Origin: Hyphomicrobiales bacterium
GTDB taxonomy: Bacteria; Pseudomonadota; Alphaproteobacteria; Rhizobiales; Devosiaceae
Assembly (NCBI GenBank): GCA_026989045.1
Contig: JALSJY010000097.1
Span: 1 to 19,694 of the forward strand
Direction of reading: 5' to 3'
DNA: 19,694 bases
The position numbers and the translations under genes were made by a program. Positions within the stretch are counted from its first letter, which is position 1; the number at the start of each line of letters is the position of its first letter. A model generated the notes under the pieces. It was given only the letters and a program-made list of their open reading frames with translations, was not told the DNA's origin and did no database searches. Below, piece after piece: positions 1-6,300 of this stretch.

Positions 1-303
1 AATATCGCAGCCAAATTTATTCATTTCAAAAAGCTCACTCATTGCAGAAAATATCATATCAGGATTTGGCTTTGAAATATTGTTATCAGGAGTTTGCACA
101 GATGAGAAATATCCCTCAACCTTATAGTATGACAGAACGGCCTTAGTCCCTCTTAAAGACTTACCTGTTGCAACTGCTAGGTAAATATTTTCTTGCTGAC
201 TAAGCTTAGTCAGCATTTCATACGCACCTGAAAAAAACTTCTCATTTGTTGACATGCTAGGCACAACCAACGTTCCATCAAGATCAAATATTACCAATTT
301 CAT
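1..303 (-). CDS. HAD-superfamily hydrolase, phosphoglycolate-phosphatase-like (partial, C-terminus outside window)
   Basis: The first 101 residues are visible; the frame runs off the window at base 1. HAD motif I is clear at the N-terminus (DLDGT, nucleophile D7 and acid/base D9). Motif II is T46 in AVATGK, and motif III is K78 in ISKPNPD. The short helical cap between motifs I and II fits a Gph/PGP-type phosphatase acting on small phosphorylated metabolites; the substrate cannot be told. The ATG directly follows the rluC-like stop (TAAATG) and has a GGAAG ribosome-binding site inside the upstream gene, so the two are probably cotranslated. The final catalytic acid motif (motif IV) is not in the window. 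Family call is firm, specific function is open. Confidence 0.88.
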   Translation of the reverse strand, partial: MKLVIFDLDGTLVVPSMSTNEKFFSGAYEMLTKLSQQENIYLAVATGKSLRGTKAVLSYYKVEGYFSSVQTPDNNISKPNPDMIFSAMSELFEMNKFGCDI

Positions 304-1293
304 TTATTCTTCCGGATCAATATTATTCACATCAAAACGAGAGGCATCAAAGCCCAACAGATCAAAGCTTTGCTGCATATGCTTTGGTAGTGGCGCGCTA
401 ATGTCGAGTTTTTTGCCACCCAAAAGAGGCAAAGCTAAACGCCTTGCATGCAGGTGCAAACCATGCCCAAAATCATCTGGTCTTTCCCAATGATGGTTAT
501 CTAATTCAAAATAACGAGGATCATCAAGAATAGGAGTGCCGAGCTGATTTAGATGCACCCTAAGCTGATGTGTTCTGCCAGTCACTGGCTTTAATGTAAC
601 CCAAGCAAAATCTCTACCAGCGTTATCAGTAACAGAATAATAGCTCAAAGAATGTTGCGCACCTTTTACATCTTTGCCCACAACCGCCATCTGCTCGCCA
701 TTTTGGGTTTTCACCCTGCCAAGAAAGCACGAAACATTGCCCTGTGGCGGGTTAGGAATGCCAACACTAAGCGCCCAATAAATTTTACGTGCTGAGCGCG
801 AGCGAAAAACCTTACCTAAATGCGAAGCGGCTTGGCGCGTTTTAGCAACCAATAAACAACCCGAAGTATCACGATCAAGCCGATGCACAAGCCTTGGCGC
901 TTCACCTTTTTTATTTGGCAGACTTTTTAGCATTCCATCAATATGGCGCTTTGTGCCGGATCCGCCTTGCACAGCTAAGCCATGCGGCTTGTTAAAAACA
1001 TAAACATTTTCATCTTCATATAGAATCAAATCACGTAAAAACTGGGCATCTTTTTCACTATATCTTGGTTCTGATTTTTTTGGTGTGTCATCAATTGGCG
1101 GCACACGCACAACCTGCCCCGCTTCTAACCTTGTGTTAGTTTTCACTCGACCCTTATCTACTCTAATTTGGCCAGTTCTTACCAGTTTTTGAATTCGCAC
1201 ATTTGGAACATGGCCAAAATGCAAAGCAAACCAACGATCAAGCCGCATGCCATTTTCATCACTACTAACTATTTTTTGACTAACACCAGACAT
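304..1293 (-). CDS. rluC: RluA-family 23S rRNA pseudouridine synthase (RluC/RluD-like)
   Basis: A 329-residue protein that should convert specific uridines of 23S rRNA to pseudouridine. An S4 RNA-binding domain occupies roughly residues 14-66 (RLDRWFALHF at its start, VRTGQIRVDKGRV in the middle). The catalytic domain follows, with the signature RLVHRLDRDTSG and the presumed catalytic Asp at residue 140; the later GRTHQLRVH motif is also typical. S4 plus catalytic domain and the length match RluC/RluD rather than the shorter RluA. RluC is favoured because alphaproteobacterial genes in this context are usually so annotated, but the target uridines cannot be read from sequence. The start ATG abuts the crcB stop (TAAATG) with an AGAGGA ribosome-binding site inside crcB. 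Confidence 0.85.
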   Translation of the reverse strand: MSGVSQKIVSSDENGMRLDRWFALHFGHVPNVRIQKLVRTGQIRVDKGRVKTNTRLEAGQVVRVPPIDDTPKKSEPRYSEKDAQFLRDLILYEDENVYVFNKPHGLAVQGGSGTKRHIDGMLKSLPNKKGEAPRLVHRLDRDTSGCLLVAKTRQAASHLGKVFRSRSARKIYWALSVGIPNPPQGNVSCFLGRVKTQNGEQMAVVGKDVKGAQHSLSYYSVTDNAGRDFAWVTLKPVTGRTHQLRVHLNQLGTPILDDPRYFELDNHHWERPDDFGHGLHLHARRLALPLLGGKKLDISAPLPKHMQQSFDLLGFDASRFDVNNIDPEE

Positions 1294-1674
1294 TTAAGCC
1301 ATTCCTCTAACTAACAAAAGACCTGCAAACAACGCACATATAGATAAGATAACAGACATGAGAACATAAGCTAGAGCCAAGACAGTTTGTCCGCGCTCTA
1401 TTAAAAAAATGACATCAAGCGAAAAGGCAGAAAATGTAGTGAAGCCACCAAGCACACCAACCGCCAAAAATAAACGCGCCTGCCCTTGCCATGCTGGTGT
1501 ATAATGAGCCAGCAAGCCAATTAAAACCCCCATTAGTAACGAGCCGAAAATATTTATAAACAAAGTCGCAACTGGGATATTTGAATGCCATAATCTGCCA
1601 ATCAAAATTCCAATACCATATCGGCTCATTGCGCCAATTGCCCCCCCTGCACCAACTAATAAAAATCCATTCAT
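1294..1674 (-). CDS. crcB: fluoride channel CrcB/Fluc
   Basis: A 126-residue, very hydrophobic inner-membrane protein with four predicted membrane segments. It should export fluoride as a dual-topology dimer. Family marks are visible: GGAIGAMSRYG near the N-terminus, the pore Asn (N41) in FINIFGS, and GGFTTFSAFS at 76-85, the phenylalanine-box and sodium-site region. An upstream in-frame ATG at 1704 would add ten basic residues and overlap rarA. The ATG at 1674 is chosen because it has an AGAGGG ribosome-binding site about 5 nt upstream, clears the rarA stop, and gives the normal family length and N-terminus. It is a single-gene form, as expected for a dual-topology homodimer. No fluoride-riboswitch-like leader is present; expression probably comes from the rarA transcript. 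Confidence 0.9.
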   Translation of the reverse strand: MNGFLLVGAGGAIGAMSRYGIGILIGRLWHSNIPVATLFINIFGSLLMGVLIGLLAHYTPAWQGQARLFLAVGVLGGFTTFSAFSLDVIFLIERGQTVLALAYVLMSVILSICALFAGLLLVRGMA

Positions 1675-1684
1675 AACAACCCTC

Positions 1685-3001
1685 TTATGTTTTCTTTTTT
1701 GCACGCAGCGAGTTAAAATAGCTAAGGCGTTTTTTTATATCTCGCTCAAAGCCACGCTCAACAGGAGAATAAAATTTTTGACGACCAATTTTATCAGGAA
1801 AATAATTCTGCCCCGAAAACCCCTCTTTAGTATCATGGTCATAAATATACCCCATTCCATAACCCTCATCACCCATTAGTTTTGTTGGGGCGTTTAAAAT
1901 TACCTTAGGTGGCATGGGTGCGCCTGATTTTTTTGCAAGTTTTGTTGATGCACTAAACGCCTTATATATAGCATTAGATTTTGGCGCAGTTGCAAGATAA
2001 ACAAGGGCTTGAGCCAAGGCCAACTCACCCTCTGGTGATCCTAACATTTGATAGGCATCTCTAGCTGCAATTGTCTGCACTAAGGCATTTGGGTCGGCTA
2101 GGCCAATATCTTCAACCGCCATGCGAATAATTCGCCGTGCTAAAAACATCGGGTCTTCCCCTGCATCTAACATGCGCGAGAAATAATATAGCGTTGCATC
2201 TGGATCAGAGCCGCGCACAGATTTATGCAAAGCTGAAATCAAATTATAATGGCCGTCCTGCCCCTTGTCATAAATTGGCGCTTTTCTTTGCAATAACTCT
2301 TGCAAAGCTTTTTCATCTAAAATTTCATCATTAGCGATATTTAAGAAAATCTCTTGCGCAAAACCCAACAGCGCCCGCCCGTCACCATCAGCAAGGCTAA
2401 TTAACATTTGCGTTGCATCGAAAGTAAGGGGTAATTTAATGTTATAATATTTCTCTGCCCTTTTTAATAGCGCCTCAAGGTCTGCTTCATTCAATGGTTC
2501 AAACACCATTACTTGTGAGCGACTTAATAAAGCAGAATTTAACTCAAAAGATGGATTTTCTGTTGTAGCGCCAACTAAAATAATTGTGCCATCTTCTAGC
2601 ACAGGCAAAAAGCTATCCTGTTGTGCTTTGTTAAAGCGGTGAATTTCATCAACGAATAAAAGCGTTTTTTTGCCTTGTGACTTTGCCTCTTGAGCGCTAG
2701 CGAAAAGTTTTTTTAGATCAGCAACGCCAGAAAATATTGCCGAGATTTGCTCATAATGATAACCGCTATCTATTGCTAGTAATCTTGCAACTGAAGTTTT
2801 GCCAGTGCCGGGCGGCCCCCAAAATATCATGGAGTTTAAACGCCCTGCTTCTATCATGCGACGCAGCATTCCCTGCTCACCAAGAAAATGTGTCTGACCA
2901 ATCACCTCCTCGAGTTTTTTGGGGCGCAAAATATCGGCCAGTGGACGATTTTCATCATCTGACTTGTTTAGTTTTTCTTCAACATTATTCAGCTCGTCCA
3001 T
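1685..3001 (-). CDS. rarA: replication-associated recombination protein A (RarA/MgsA AAA+ ATPase)
   Basis: A 438-residue AAA+ ATPase of the RarA/WRNIP1/Mgs1 family, which acts at stalled replication forks and is related to clamp-loader subunits. Walker A is GPPGTGKT (residues 62-69), Walker B is LLFVDEIH (114-121), sensor 1 lies in GATTENPS (144-151), and the arginine-finger region is SALLSRSQV (R161). The C-terminal half, with GSDPDATLYYFSRML and the helical tetramerisation region, is characteristic of RarA and separates it from RuvB or DnaX. The N-terminus shows the usual PLADILRP motif near residue 20. The ATG has an AGGA site 6 nt upstream. It lies just past the rplQ terminator; no convincing promoter could be assigned in the short gap. 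Confidence 0.95.
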   Translation of the reverse strand: MDELNNVEEKLNKSDDENRPLADILRPKKLEEVIGQTHFLGEQGMLRRMIEAGRLNSMIFWGPPGTGKTSVARLLAIDSGYHYEQISAIFSGVADLKKLFASAQEAKSQGKKTLLFVDEIHRFNKAQQDSFLPVLEDGTIILVGATTENPSFELNSALLSRSQVMVFEPLNEADLEALLKRAEKYYNIKLPLTFDATQMLISLADGDGRALLGFAQEIFLNIANDEILDEKALQELLQRKAPIYDKGQDGHYNLISALHKSVRGSDPDATLYYFSRMLDAGEDPMFLARRIIRMAVEDIGLADPNALVQTIAARDAYQMLGSPEGELALAQALVYLATAPKSNAIYKAFSASTKLAKKSGAPMPPKVILNAPTKLMGDEGYGMGYIYDHDTKEGFSGQNYFPDKIGRQKFYSPVERGFERDIKKRLSYFNSLRAKKKT

Positions 3002-3042
3002 ATTTTTCCTAAAATTAAAATATTGAAAATATAGCGCAAAAG

Positions 3043-3077
3043 TAAAGGGCAGCTACGAAAAACGCAACTGCCCTTTA
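3043..3077 (-). terminator. intrinsic terminator after rplQ (end of alpha operon)
   Basis: A perfect 10-bp inverted repeat (3043-3052 with 3068-3077) lies 22 nt past the rplQ stop. On the minus-strand RNA the pairing continues inward with two G-U wobbles to about 15 bp, closing on a UUUUU loop. The descending arm ends CCCUUUA and is followed by CUUUU, a U-rich tail. There is no T-run on the plus-strand side, so it is directional and should end alpha-operon transcripts before rarA. Confidence 0.85.
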
Positions 3078-3099
3078 ATACAAACAAAAAGAAGAAATA

Positions 3100-3525
3100 C
3101 TAAGCTACAGCTTCTTCAGTATCTTCTTTAATAATCACAGGGCCAGAATCGACACCCTTAGCTGACATATCGCGATCAACAAATTCAATCACTGCCATTG
3201 GAGCATTGTCACCATAACGAAAGCCAGCTTTCATTATACGGATATATCCACCTTGACGATCAGCATAGCGCGGACCAAGAGTTGAAAATAACTTCTTCAC
3301 CATATCCTCATCGCGAAGCTTAGAAATAGCACGGCGACGAGCTGAAAGATCACCTTTTTTAGCAAGTGTAACCAGCTTTTCAACAATCGGGCGCAAGTCT
3401 TTTGCTTTTGGTAAAGTTGTTACAATCTGCTCATGTTTGATTAGCGCAGCCGCCATATTAGCAAACATAGCCATACGATGGCTTGATGTTCTATTTAATT
3501 TACGATTTGCTTTTGCGTGACGCAT
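3100..3525 (-). CDS. rplQ: 50S ribosomal protein L17
   Basis: A 141-residue protein of the large subunit that lines the nascent-chain exit region. The N-terminus MRHAKANRKLNRTSSHR is the invariant L17 start, and the core includes LRPIVEKLVTLAKKGD and the GGYIRIMKAGFRYGD segment. It is longer than the roughly 127-residue E. coli protein because of an acidic C-terminal tail (IIKEDTEEAVA). GGAG lies 8 nt before the ATG. It is the last gene of the alpha block, 43 nt after rpoA and followed at once by a strong intrinsic terminator. Confidence 0.98.
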   Translation of the reverse strand: MRHAKANRKLNRTSSHRMAMFANMAAALIKHEQIVTTLPKAKDLRPIVEKLVTLAKKGDLSARRRAISKLRDEDMVKKLFSTLGPRYADRQGGYIRIMKAGFRYGDNAPMAVIEFVDRDMSAKGVDSGPVIIKEDTEEAVA

Positions 3526-3568
3526 TTTAATTCTCCAATAAAACTCTAAAACTTAAACTCTATGAATA

Positions 3569-4582
3569 TCAATAATGATCTTCATAGCGTTTAGCTAGGT
3601 CATCAATATTCTCTGGCGGCCAATTTGCTACATCCATACCAAGATGCAGACCCATTTGCGCCAAAACTTCTTTAATCTCATTTAGTGACTTGCGACCAAA
3701 GTTAGGAGTGCGAAGCATTTCGCCCTCGCTCTTTTGGATCAAATCACCAATATAAACTATATTATCATTCTTGAGGCAATTTGCTGAACGAACAGAAAAT
3801 TCAAGCTCATCAACCTTTTTAAGCAAGGCTGGGTTGAATGCCAGCTCAGGAGTTGTATCAACAGGAGCTTCAATAACTGGCTCTTCGAAATTCACAAAGA
3901 TAGCAAGCTGATCTTGTAAAATTCGAGCAGCAAAAGCAATTGCGTCTTCTGGTGTCACAGCACCATTTGTCTCAACCTTAAGTGTCAACTTATCATAATC
4001 AAGAACCTGCCCCTCGCGTGTTGCTTCAACATTATAGCTCACACGGCGCACAGGAGAAAACAAACTATCAACTGGAATAAAACCAATTGGCGCATCTTCT
4101 GGGCGGTTTTTATCGGCAGGAGCATAGCCTTTGCCAGTATTGATAGTGAATTCAATATTTAATTCCGCACCATCATCAAGATGGCAAATAACTAATTCTG
4201 GATTTAATATTTCAATATCACCAGTTAATTCAATATCGCCAGCTTTTACTGTAGCCGGACCTTTTTTAGAAAGATGTAAGCGCTTAGGCCCCTCATCTTC
4301 CATGCGAATTGAAATTTCTTTAACATTAAGAACGATATTTGTAATATCTTCACGCACACCTGCAACTGAAGAAAATTCATGCAAAACACCATCAATTTGA
4401 ATTGCGGTCACTGCTGCACCTTGCAACGATGACAACAAAACACGACGCAATGCATTACCAAGTGTAAGTCCAAAACCGCGCTCTAATGGCTCTGCAACCA
4501 CTGAAGCAACATGCTCTACTTCCCCTGAAACCACTTCTAGCTTTGTAGGTTTGATAAGTTCCTGCCAGTTTGTCTGGATCAT
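3569..4582 (-). CDS. rpoA: DNA-directed RNA polymerase subunit alpha
   Basis: A 337-residue alpha subunit. The N-terminal domain (about 1-235) carries the dimerisation and beta/beta-prime assembly regions, including LERGFGLTLGNALRRVLLSS. A flexible linker around 236-250 leads to the C-terminal domain. Key residues sit at the same numbers as I recall for E. coli: R265 and N268 in SVRSANCL, and K298, S299 and E302 in GRKSLNEIKE. UP-element and activator contacts are therefore probably conserved. The ATG at 4582 is preceded by AAGGA. The 111-nt spacer after rpsK is unusually long for this locus and holds a hairpin, so RNA processing or separate control of rpoA is possible. Confidence 0.99.
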   Translation of the reverse strand: MIQTNWQELIKPTKLEVVSGEVEHVASVVAEPLERGFGLTLGNALRRVLLSSLQGAAVTAIQIDGVLHEFSSVAGVREDITNIVLNVKEISIRMEDEGPKRLHLSKKGPATVKAGDIELTGDIEILNPELVICHLDDGAELNIEFTINTGKGYAPADKNRPEDAPIGFIPVDSLFSPVRRVSYNVEATREGQVLDYDKLTLKVETNGAVTPEDAIAFAARILQDQLAIFVNFEEPVIEAPVDTTPELAFNPALLKKVDELEFSVRSANCLKNDNIVYIGDLIQKSEGEMLRTPNFGRKSLNEIKEVLAQMGLHLGMDVANWPPENIDDLAKRYEDHY

Positions 4583-4607
4583 GCTACCAATATCCTTTTG
4601 TTAATTT

Positions 4608-4629
4608 GCGATTTTGCCTTTAAAATCGC
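4608..4629 (-). other. perfect hairpin in the rpsK-rpoA spacer
   Basis: An 8-bp perfect inverted repeat (GCGATTTT at 4608-4615, AAAATCGC at 4622-4629) with a 6-nt loop lies about 26 nt upstream of the rpoA ATG on the minus-strand transcript. No U-run follows the descending arm, so it is not a classical terminator. Possible roles are RNase processing, mRNA stability, or a binding site for a regulator; none is proven. Confidence 0.55.
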
Positions 4630-4670
4630 TTTGCCGCATATTTGGCTAAATAAAATACCAGCCTTTAAAA
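4616..4670. repeat. direct repeat GCCTTTAAAA, two copies 45 bp apart
   Basis: The 10-mer GCCTTTAAAA occurs at 4616-4625 and again at 4661-4670, both within the rpsK-rpoA spacer. The first copy overlaps the loop and one arm of the spacer hairpin. It may be chance in A+T-rich DNA; no function is claimed. Confidence 0.4.
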
Positions 4671-4693
4671 AAGACCAAAGAGTTAAATACTTC

Positions 4694-5086
4694 TTAGACA
4701 CGCCGTCTTTTGCGTGGACGACACCCATTATGTGGAATAGAAGTAACATCACGAATACTAGTTATTACAAAACCTGCAGCCTGCAATGCCCTAAGAGCTG
4801 ATTCGCGCCCAGAACCAGGACCACGAACCTCAACCTCCAAGGTCTTCACACCATGCTCCTGAGCTTTTTTGGCTGCATCTTCAGCTGCAATCTGTGCTGC
4901 ATAGGGAGTAGATTTGCGTGACCCCTTAAAGCCCATAACACCACCAGATGACCAAGAAATTGTATTTCCCTGCACATCAGTAATGGTAATCATTGTGTTA
5001 TTAAAAGAGGCGTTTACATGCGCAACACCAGAAGAAATATTTTTACGCTCTTTACGACGAACGCGAGTAGTTTCACTTTTAGCCAT
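4694..5086 (-). CDS. rpsK: 30S ribosomal protein S11
   Basis: A 130-residue small-subunit platform protein near the mRNA 3' path (Shine-Dalgarno helix). It shows the family core GVAHVNASFNNTMITITD, the GFKGSRKSTPYAAQ segment, the GPGSGRESALRAL motif and the invariant basic end NGCRPRKRRRV. Length is typical. The ATG at 5086 has only a modest AGG-type site in an A-rich leader. It sits between rpsM (92-nt spacer) and rpoA (111-nt spacer), as in most bacterial alpha operons. rpsD is absent here, as I recall for alphaproteobacteria. Confidence 0.98.
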   Translation of the reverse strand: MAKSETTRVRRKERKNISSGVAHVNASFNNTMITITDVQGNTISWSSGGVMGFKGSRKSTPYAAQIAAEDAAKKAQEHGVKTLEVEVRGPGSGRESALRALQAAGFVITSIRDVTSIPHNGCRPRKRRRV

Positions 5087-5157
5087 TTATTTTTTAACCT
5101 TTTTTCGATCTCAATGCCTTTTACCGCCTAATTGCAATAAAATAGCTCCACCGAAGA

Positions 5158-5177
5158 AATTCTTATAATTAAGAATT
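5158..5177 (-). other. A+T-rich hairpin just after rpsM
   Basis: AATTCTTA (5158-5165) and TAAGAATT (5170-5177) form an 8-bp stem with a 4-nt loop, immediately past the rpsM stop on the minus-strand RNA. With one bulge the pairing can extend into the stop codon region. It has only one G-C type pair per arm and no U-tail, so it is a weak structure; an mRNA-processing or stability role is possible but unproven. Confidence 0.35.
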
Positions 5178-5178
5178 C

Positions 5179-5547
5179 TTACTTCTTTTTACCTGCGATT
5201 GCTTTAGCTGGACCCTTGCGAGTCCTCGCATTTGTATGCGTACGTTGACCACGAACCGGCAAGCCGCGACGGTGTCTAATACCTCGATAATTTCCTAAAT
5301 CCATCAAACGCTTAATATTCATAGATACAGAGCGACGCAAATCACCCTCAACAATATAATTACTATCAATCATTTCACGAACTGCTGTAAGCTCAGCATC
5401 TGTCATTTCATTAACTCGACGCTCAGCTGGAATTTTAATTTTTTTACAAATCTCAGCTGCCTTAGTCGCACCAATTCCATGAATATACTGCAATGCAATA
5501 ATTACACGCTTGTTAGTCGGAACATTGATACCTGCGATACGTGCCAC
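5179..5547 (-). CDS. rpsM: 30S ribosomal protein S13
   Basis: A 122-residue protein of the small-subunit head that contacts the P-site tRNA and forms bridges to the large subunit. The family pattern is clear: MARIAGINVPTNK start, HGIGATKA helix-turn-helix-like segment, EGDLRRSVSMNIKRLMDLG, and the basic tail RHRRGLPVRGQRTHTNART. The start codon is GTG (5545-5547), with a strong GGAG about 8 nt upstream. It is the first gene of the alpha block and follows a 183-nt spacer with its own promoter and structured leader, which suggests it is the regulated entry point of that operon. Confidence 0.98.
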   Translation of the reverse strand: MARIAGINVPTNKRVIIALQYIHGIGATKAAEICKKIKIPAERRVNEMTDAELTAVREMIDSNYIVEGDLRRSVSMNIKRLMDLGNYRGIRHRRGLPVRGQRTHTNARTRKGPAKAIAGKKK

Positions 5548-5570
5548 GTTCGCACTCCTTTAAATCTTTA

Positions 5571-5594
5571 AAAACAAGCAAAACTGCTTATTTT
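5571..5594 (-). promoter_or_regulatory. U-tailed weak hairpin in rpsM leader, possible attenuator
   Basis: On the minus-strand RNA, AAAAUAAGC (5594-5586) pairs with GCUUGUUUU (5579-5571) across a 6-nt loop, 9 bp with one U-G wobble. The descending arm ends in five U residues. It lies 24-47 nt upstream of the rpsM GTG. Its shape is terminator-like but only two G-C pairs hold it, so it may be a leaky attenuator or simply leader structure. Confidence 0.4.
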
Positions 5595-5605
5595 CATTAA
5601 ACAAA

Positions 5606-5651
5606 ACTGACCGGAAATCCGGCACAACGAAAGAACCCATTTCCAGTCAAC
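5606..5651 (-). promoter_or_regulatory. structured rpsM leader stem-loop
   Basis: Segments 5606-5618 and 5639-5651 are complementary over 13 bp on the minus-strand RNA, with three G-U or U-G wobbles, enclosing a 20-nt loop. A competing small hairpin (CCGG, 4-nt loop, CCGG, at 5611-5622) uses part of the same arm, so two alternative folds are possible. The element sits about a dozen nt after the predicted transcription start. E. coli alpha-operon mRNA has an S4-binding pseudoknot near rpsM; similarity of role here is inference only. Confidence 0.5.
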
Positions 5652-5668
5652 AAAATCGATACTGGCGG

Positions 5669-5697
5669 TTACTAGCGGCTCTATCAAGTAAAGTCAA
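5669..5697 (-). promoter_or_regulatory. sigma-70-type promoter for rpsM-rpsK-rpoA-rplQ
   Basis: Read on the minus strand, a -35 box TTGACT (5697-5692) is followed by exactly 17 nt and a -10 box TAGTAA (5674-5669). The expected start is near base 5663, giving a leader of about 115 nt before rpsM. The stretch between -10 and start (CCGCC) is G+C-rich, which is typical of promoters under growth-rate or stringent control. The TTGAC core is the strongest -35 element I found in any spacer here. Confidence 0.65.
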
Positions 5698-5730
5698 CAT
5701 GACATTACTTATTAAAACCAATAGATTTTT

Positions 5731-6300
5731 TTACTCTTGCAAAGCACTTTTAATGGCTTGCCTTACTTTTTCCATACCCATCGTACCATCAACGCTCTTT
5801 ATTAAGCCTTTTGCTGAATAATATTCAACTAATGGCTCAGTAAGTTCGCGATAGACTTTAAGACGATTACGGATAACTTCTTCATTATCATCTGCTCTAG
5901 TTTGATCTGATTCTTTAGCACGATTAAGAATACGCTTAACTAAAATATCTTCATCAACCTTTAGCTCAATAACAGCATCAAGTGAGATGTTTTTTTCATC
6001 TAACATAGCGTTTAAAGCGTCAGCCTGAGCAATAGTGCGAGGAAAACCATCAAGAATAAATCCATTTTGGCAGTCTTCATCATCTAGACGCTCAGAAATA
6101 ATTGCATTAACTATTTCATCTGAAACTAGATCACCCTTAGCCATAATTTCTTGAGCTTTTAGTCCTAGAGGTGTTTTTTTAGCAATGGCTGCGCGCAGAA
6201 TATCCCCAGTAGATAATTGCACAATATCATAATCTTCAATTAGATATTTTGCCTGCGTTCCTTTACCCGCCCCTGGTGGGCCAAGAAGAATAAGTTTCAT
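5731..6300 (-). CDS. adk: adenylate kinase (short, zinc-free LID form)
   Basis: A 189-residue cytoplasmic kinase that interconverts ATP plus AMP with two ADP. The P-loop is GPPGAGKGT (7-15); the AMP-binding region includes LSTGDILRAA (29-38) and FILDGFPRT (81-89). The LID segment (about 126-150) is short and has no cysteines, so this is the zinc-free short variant. The ATG overlaps the secY TGA by four bases (ATGA) and has GGAGG upstream, implying translational coupling. Its place directly after secY, where E. coli has rpmJ, is the alphaproteobacterial pattern. No terminator is seen after it, so read-through into the alpha block is possible. Confidence 0.98.
   Translation of the reverse strand: MKLILLGPPGAGKGTQAKYLIEDYDIVQLSTGDILRAAIAKKTPLGLKAQEIMAKGDLVSDEIVNAIISERLDDEDCQNGFILDGFPRTIAQADALNAMLDEKNISLDAVIELKVDEDILVKRILNRAKESDQTRADDNEEVIRNRLKVYRELTEPLVEYYSAKGLIKSVDGTMGMEKVRQAIKSALQE

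Noticed and set aside
1675..1704. crcB starting at 1704, overlapping rarA
   Set aside because: The extra ten residues are basic and unlike CrcB N-termini, and the ATG at 1674 has a much better ribosome-binding site.
4608..4629. The rpsK-rpoA hairpin as an intrinsic terminator
   Set aside because: No U-run follows the stem on the transcribed strand, and rpoA and rplQ downstream need the transcript.
4598..4801. A plus-strand 67-codon open frame starting in the rpsK-rpoA spacer
   Set aside because: It runs into rpsK antisense, has no family resemblance and no supported ribosome-binding site; the spacer is better described by its hairpin.
5622..5650. A second TTGACT (5645-5650, minus strand) as the -35 of another rpsM promoter
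   Set aside because: At 17 nt spacing the -10 position reads TTGTGC, which is not a -10 box; this TTGACT is instead part of the leader stem.
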